A stretch of 41,667 bases of DNA from an uncultured Ruminococcus sp. (GTDB lineage: Bacteria > Bacillota > Clostridia > Oscillospirales > Ruminococcaceae). Location: the NCBI RefSeq assembly GCF_937915125.1, contig NZ_CALDMP010000063.1:1-41667 (forward strand). The letters are read 5' to 3'. Positions within the stretch are counted from its first letter, which is position 1. The number at the start of each line of letters is the position of its first letter. The translations under genes were made by a program, and so were the position numbers. Under the pieces are notes generated by a model that saw only the letters and a program-made list of their open reading frames with translations, did no database searches and had not been told where the DNA came from. This document shows, in pieces, positions 38,765-41,667 of this stretch.

Positions 38765-40303
38765 TTGTATCAGGCTTTGTATCGGAAATGGCGACCGAGA
38801 TCCTTTGACGACGTGATTTCACAGCCCCATATCACCACAGCCCTCCGGAATCAGATCCGGGAGGACAAAACGGCACACGCCTATCTCTTCACCGGTTCCC
38901 GGGGCACGGGAAAAACCACCTGCGCCCGGATCCTTGCCAAGACGGTGAACTGCGAACACCGCACCCCCGCGGGCAACCCCTGTCTGGAATGCGATATCTG
39001 CCGGGAGGCAGAGCGTGGCGCACTCAGCGACATCGTGGAGATCGACGCTGCGTCCAACAACAGCGTGGAGGATATCCGGGATCTCCGGGAGGGTACAGTC
39101 TATCTGCCGGAGCGCTGCCGCTATAAGGTATACATCATCGACGAGGTGCATATGCTCTCGCCCAGTGCCTGGGGCGCATTGCTGAAGGTCATGGAAGAGC
39201 CACCGGCGTATGTCAAGTTCATTCTGGCGACCACCGAGGTGCATAAGGTACCGGCAACGATCATTTCACGCTGCCAGCGGTATGATTTTCATCGGATCCA
39301 GAGTGCAGATATTGCGGCACGGCTGGAATATATCGCCGGACAGGAACAGCTTTCTCTGGAACCCGAGGCGGCACAGCTCATTGCCCATTTGTCTGACGGC
39401 GGTATGCGTGATGCCCTGTCTCTGCTGGATCAGTGCGCATCCGGCGGCGAAGCCATCACTGCCGCATCTGTCACCGCTGCTGCCGGCGTTGCCGGGAGAG
39501 ACAGCGTCTTTTCTATTCTGGAAGCGGTACAGGCACAGGATGCCGCAAAGGCACTGGAACTGACCGGGGCATTGTACGACCAGTCCAAGGATATGGTACG
39601 GCTCTGCGATGAACTGCTGGAACAGCTGCGAAATATGATGCTTGTGAAAGCCGGATCGGGACAGCCCTCGCTGTTGACCTGCCTGCCGGATGAGTTGCCG
39701 CGCTTGCAGCAGCTGGCACAGACACCCACCCTGGACACCATCCTGTCCCAGATCGCCCAGCTCCAGAACTGCCGGGAGCGGATGCAGCGTAATCCGGGAA
39801 AGCGGGTGGAATTGGAGATGGCATTGTTACAGCTTGCAGTGCCCCGTCCTGTGGTACAGGCACAGCCTGCCCCAGTGCCCCAGCCCGTGCAGACTTCTGC
39901 GCCGGTACAGCCAGTGCAGCCTGCGGTGGAACAACAGCCCCAGGAAATCCCTGCGGCAGAATCCACGCCCCTGCGTGCATCGGACTTCCGTCCTGTGGGA
40001 AACTGGGCAGACATTCTGGCGGAATACCAGGCGGTGAACCCGGCGGTTTCCGGCAGTCTGGCAGAATCCAGCGCCTTTGTGGCTGGAAATACCATGCTGA
40101 TCGTGGCGAAAAACCGGTTTTTCCTGACGCTGCTCAAGAACAAGGAAAATGCCGTTTCTCTGCGTGAGACAGTAAAGCGGTTTCTGGGCGTGGAATATAA
40201 CATCCGTGCCAAATGCAGTGAGCCGGAGCAGAAGGAATCCAAAGCCCAGTCACTGATACAAAAAGCAATTGACAGCAATTTAGATACTGCTGTTGAATCA
40301 TAA
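38765..40303 (+). CDS. dnaX: DNA polymerase III subunit gamma/tau
   Basis: 512 residues, the clamp-loader ATPase that also tethers polymerase and helicase. Walker A GSRGTGKT at 44-51, four zinc Cys (63, 73, 76, 79), Walker B IIDEVHMLS, and the sensor region ATTEVHKVPATIISRCQRY. A Pro/Gln/Val-rich linker (about 385-430) leads to the tau-specific tail. The frame is open to 38675, but the family start MYQALYRKWRPRSFDDV begins at TTG 38765, eight bases past GGGAGG. I see no A-rich slippery site for a separate gamma form. Confidence 0.95.
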   Translation: MYQALYRKWRPRSFDDVISQPHITTALRNQIREDKTAHAYLFTGSRGTGKTTCARILAKTVNCEHRTPAGNPCLECDICREAERGALSDIVEIDAASNNSVEDIRDLREGTVYLPERCRYKVYIIDEVHMLSPSAWGALLKVMEEPPAYVKFILATTEVHKVPATIISRCQRYDFHRIQSADIAARLEYIAGQEQLSLEPEAAQLIAHLSDGGMRDALSLLDQCASGGEAITAASVTAAAGVAGRDSVFSILEAVQAQDAAKALELTGALYDQSKDMVRLCDELLEQLRNMMLVKAGSGQPSLLTCLPDELPRLQQLAQTPTLDTILSQIAQLQNCRERMQRNPGKRVELEMALLQLAVPRPVVQAQPAPVPQPVQTSAPVQPVQPAVEQQPQEIPAAESTPLRASDFRPVGNWADILAEYQAVNPAVSGSLAESSAFVAGNTMLIVAKNRFFLTLLKNKENAVSLRETVKRFLGVEYNIRAKCSEPEQKESKAQSLIQKAIDSNLDTAVES

Positions 40304-40304
40304 G

Positions 40305-40322
40305 ATTGACAAAACTGTCAAT
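40305..40322 (+). promoter_or_regulatory. inverted repeat in the dnaX-ebfC spacer
   Basis: ATTGACA-AAAC-TGTCAAT is a perfect 7-bp inverted repeat starting within the dnaX stop codon region and followed by TATTTT. It could be a weak terminator or, since one arm is TTGACA, a promoter/operator element. Only the symmetry is certain. Confidence 0.4.
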
Positions 40323-40358
40323 TATTTTAGTTCAATATTTTAAAGGAGCGATTTTCTC

Positions 40359-40706
40359 ATGAGAGCAAGATTACCGAAACAGAACCAGGGCGGCGCCCAG
40401 AATATGAACGCGATGATCCGTCAAGCACAGAAGATGCAGGACGAGATCTCCGCACTGCAGGAGGACATCGAAGCACGTGACTTCACTGCAACCGCAGGCG
40501 GCGGCGCTGTCAGTGTTACCGTATCCGGCAAAAAGACCGTAAAGGCACTGGAGATTAAGCCGGAAGTTGTAGACCCGGAGGATGTTGAGATGCTCCAGGA
40601 TCTGATCATTAGCGCACTGAACGAGGCTGTGAACCAGGTAGAGGAGACCACCGAGACCGAAATGAGCAAGATCACCGGCGGCGTATCTCTCCCGGGCTTG
40701 TTCTAA
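40359..40706 (+). CDS. ebfC: YbaB/EbfC family nucleoid-associated protein
   Basis: 115 residues. A small dimeric DNA-binding protein, typically encoded between dnaX and recR. It has the helical MIRQAQKMQDEISALQEDIE, then strands TATAGGGAVSVTVSGKKTVK and the end EMSKITGGVSLPGLF. ATG after AAAGGAG. It is separated from recR by six bases. Confidence 0.94.
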   Translation: MRARLPKQNQGGAQNMNAMIRQAQKMQDEISALQEDIEARDFTATAGGGAVSVTVSGKKTVKALEIKPEVVDPEDVEMLQDLIISALNEAVNQVEETTETEMSKITGGVSLPGLF

Positions 40707-40712
40707 GGGAAG

Positions 40713-41315
40713 ATGCCGGGATATAACGCACTCCCTCTGGAGCTTCTGGCGGAGGAATTTGCAAAGCTGCCGGGGATCGGTATCAAATCTGCCCAGCGGC
40801 TGGCGTATTCCATTATCTCCCGTCCGCAGGAGGAAGTGGAAGCGTTTGCAAATGCACTTCTGGCGGCAAAGCGGGATATTCACTATTGCCCCTGCTGCCA
40901 GAATCTGACCGATCTGGAACTGTGCCCCATCTGTGCAGACAACGAACGGGATAAGACTACGGTCTGCGTGGTGGAGGGTCCCAAGGATGTGTCAGCGCTG
41001 GAGCGTACCGGAGAGTACAACGGCGTGTACCATGTGCTGCACGGACTGATCTCACCCATTGACGGCATTACGCCGGACAAGCTGCGGATCCGGGAACTCC
41101 TGGCACGGCTGAACCGGGGGGATATCCGGGAGGTCATTATGGCGACCAATCCCACAGTGGAGGGCGATGCGACTGCCATGTATCTGGCGCAGCTGCTGGA
41201 GCCTCTGGGCGTCAAAGTCACACGTCTGGCATTCGGTCTGCCCGTAGGCGGCACGCTGGAATATGCCGATGAAGTGACACTGTTCAAGGCACTGGAAAAC
41301 CGCACCGCCATGTGA
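40713..41315 (+). CDS. recR: recombination mediator protein RecR
   Basis: 200 residues, acting with RecO/RecF to load RecA on gapped DNA. Helix-hairpin-helix LAEEFAKLPGIGIKSAQRLA at about 9-28, zinc finger CPCCQNLTDLELCPIC at about 57-72, and Toprim domain with CVVEGPKDVSALERTGEYNG. ATG at 40713 is six bases after ebfC, so the pair is coupled. Confidence 0.96.
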   Translation: MPGYNALPLELLAEEFAKLPGIGIKSAQRLAYSIISRPQEEVEAFANALLAAKRDIHYCPCCQNLTDLELCPICADNERDKTTVCVVEGPKDVSALERTGEYNGVYHVLHGLISPIDGITPDKLRIRELLARLNRGDIREVIMATNPTVEGDATAMYLAQLLEPLGVKVTRLAFGLPVGGTLEYADEVTLFKALENRTAM

Positions 41316-41335
41316 GAGTTTATGTAAAATGAAAG

Positions 41336-41368
41336 AACCGTTCTGCGCTGTTGTGCAGGGCGGTTTTT
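41336..41368 (+). terminator. intrinsic terminator after recR
   Basis: AACCGTTCTGC (41336-41346) pairs over 11 positions, two of them G-U, with GCAGGGCGGTT, followed by TTTTT. It closes the dnaX-ebfC-recR unit. Confidence 0.85.
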
Positions 41369-41373
41369 GTATT

Positions 41374-41510
41374 GTGGTATATTGTCACGCTTAAAACTTT
41401 ACTTTCTGTCTGGAAATCAGAAACGTAGGGCGGGGGCTTGCTCCCGCCGTATTTATCTGAAATCTTCAATTATAGAAAGATAAAGTTTTAAGTGGGACTA
41501 TGTACTACTA
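41374..41510. mobile_element. MITE-like element with imperfect terminal inverted repeats
   Basis: The left end GTGGTATATTGTCACGCTTA (continuing AAACTTTACTTT) and the reverse complement of the right end (41476-41510, GTAGTACATAGTCCCACTTA...) agree at roughly four of five positions over about 33 bases. Inside lies the palindromic core CGTAGGGCGGGGGCTTGCTC. The left half is the same as the repeat at 2636-2711. There is no coding capacity. Confidence 0.55.
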
Positions 41511-41537
41511 CTCTGTCACATCTAAAATTTTATTCCG

Positions 41538-41648
41538 TTGAAAACGTCCCACCGGGACGTTTTCAAAATCTCACTTTCTGAAAAAGGTTTACAAGGGGAA
41601 AGCGGTCTTCTCCGCTTTCCCCTCGAAAAGCTGTCGCTTTTCTCACCC
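41538..41648. repeat. cluster of perfect hairpins at window end
   Basis: Three symmetric units: TTGAAAACGTCCC/GGGACGTTTTCAA (41538-41566, loop ACC); GGGGAAAGCGG/CCGCTTTCCCC (41595-41622, loop TCTTCT); GAAAAGC/GCTTTTC (41625-41642, loop TGTC). The last is the second copy of the unit at 6424-6451. I see no gene here before the window ends. Confidence 0.65.
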
Positions 41649-41667
41649 CTTTTCTCCGCGGCGCAAA

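Overview
The window looks like chromosomal DNA of a cellulosome-producing, Ruminococcus-type Firmicute (Oscillospiraceae). The evidence is a secreted cohesin-dockerin adaptor protein next to a large multi-module scaffoldin with Thr-rich linkers and a C-terminal dockerin. A cellobiose phosphorylase, Gram-positive style ribosomal and SRP RNA/dnaX/ebfC/recR gene clusters, AGGAGG-type ribosome binding sites and class B sortase architecture agree with this. The species cannot be fixed from the sequence alone.

Layout. (1) 220-8173: a TPR / nucleotidyltransferase-like / DUF4125 fusion protein; an overlapping pair of an FAD-dependent oxidoreductase and a GT39-type membrane glycosyltransferase; then, on the minus strand, an AIM24-family protein and a maltose/galactoside-type O-acetyltransferase. 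(2) 8542-10998 (minus): a GH94 cellobiose phosphorylase, divergent from (3) 11660-27470: a complete S10-spc-alpha ribosomal superoperon running from rpsJ through secY-adk-map-KOW-infA-rpmJ to rpoA-rplQ. It begins with a long leader that carries an intrinsic terminator (probable attenuator) and ends in a terminator. (4) 27539-34007: a roughly 770-nt non-coding stretch with two consensus promoters and a run of strong hairpins (candidate structured RNA), then the two scaffoldin genes. (5) 34209-38241: a manganese exporter (mntP) with a palindrome inside its promoter, a class B sortase-like protein lacking the catalytic cysteine, and, on the minus strand, a 4'-phosphopantetheinyl transferase and a membrane glycerophosphodiester phosphodiesterase. 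(6) 38438-41315: SRP RNA, dnaX, ebfC and recR. (7) Repeat-rich DNA to the end.

How the parts fit. The scaffoldins would assemble dockerin-bearing enzymes outside the cell. Cellobiose phosphorylase would process the imported cellobiose. The sortase-like protein stands close to the scaffoldins but cannot be a normal transpeptidase. The GT39 protein is a possible, unproven, modifier of the Thr-rich linkers. Several families of short palindromic repeats are scattered in intergenic DNA. One family (ends like GGCAACACCGCACAAAG) sits repeatedly in the 5' untranslated leaders of genes, and one copy carries a nested insertion flanked by a 4-bp duplication.

The most interesting items are the catalytic-Cys-less sortase, the mosaic triplicated scaffoldin modules, the structured RNA candidate before the scaffoldin genes, the TPR-nucleotidyltransferase-DUF4125 fusion with an internal ribosome binding site, and the leader-associated palindromic repeat family.
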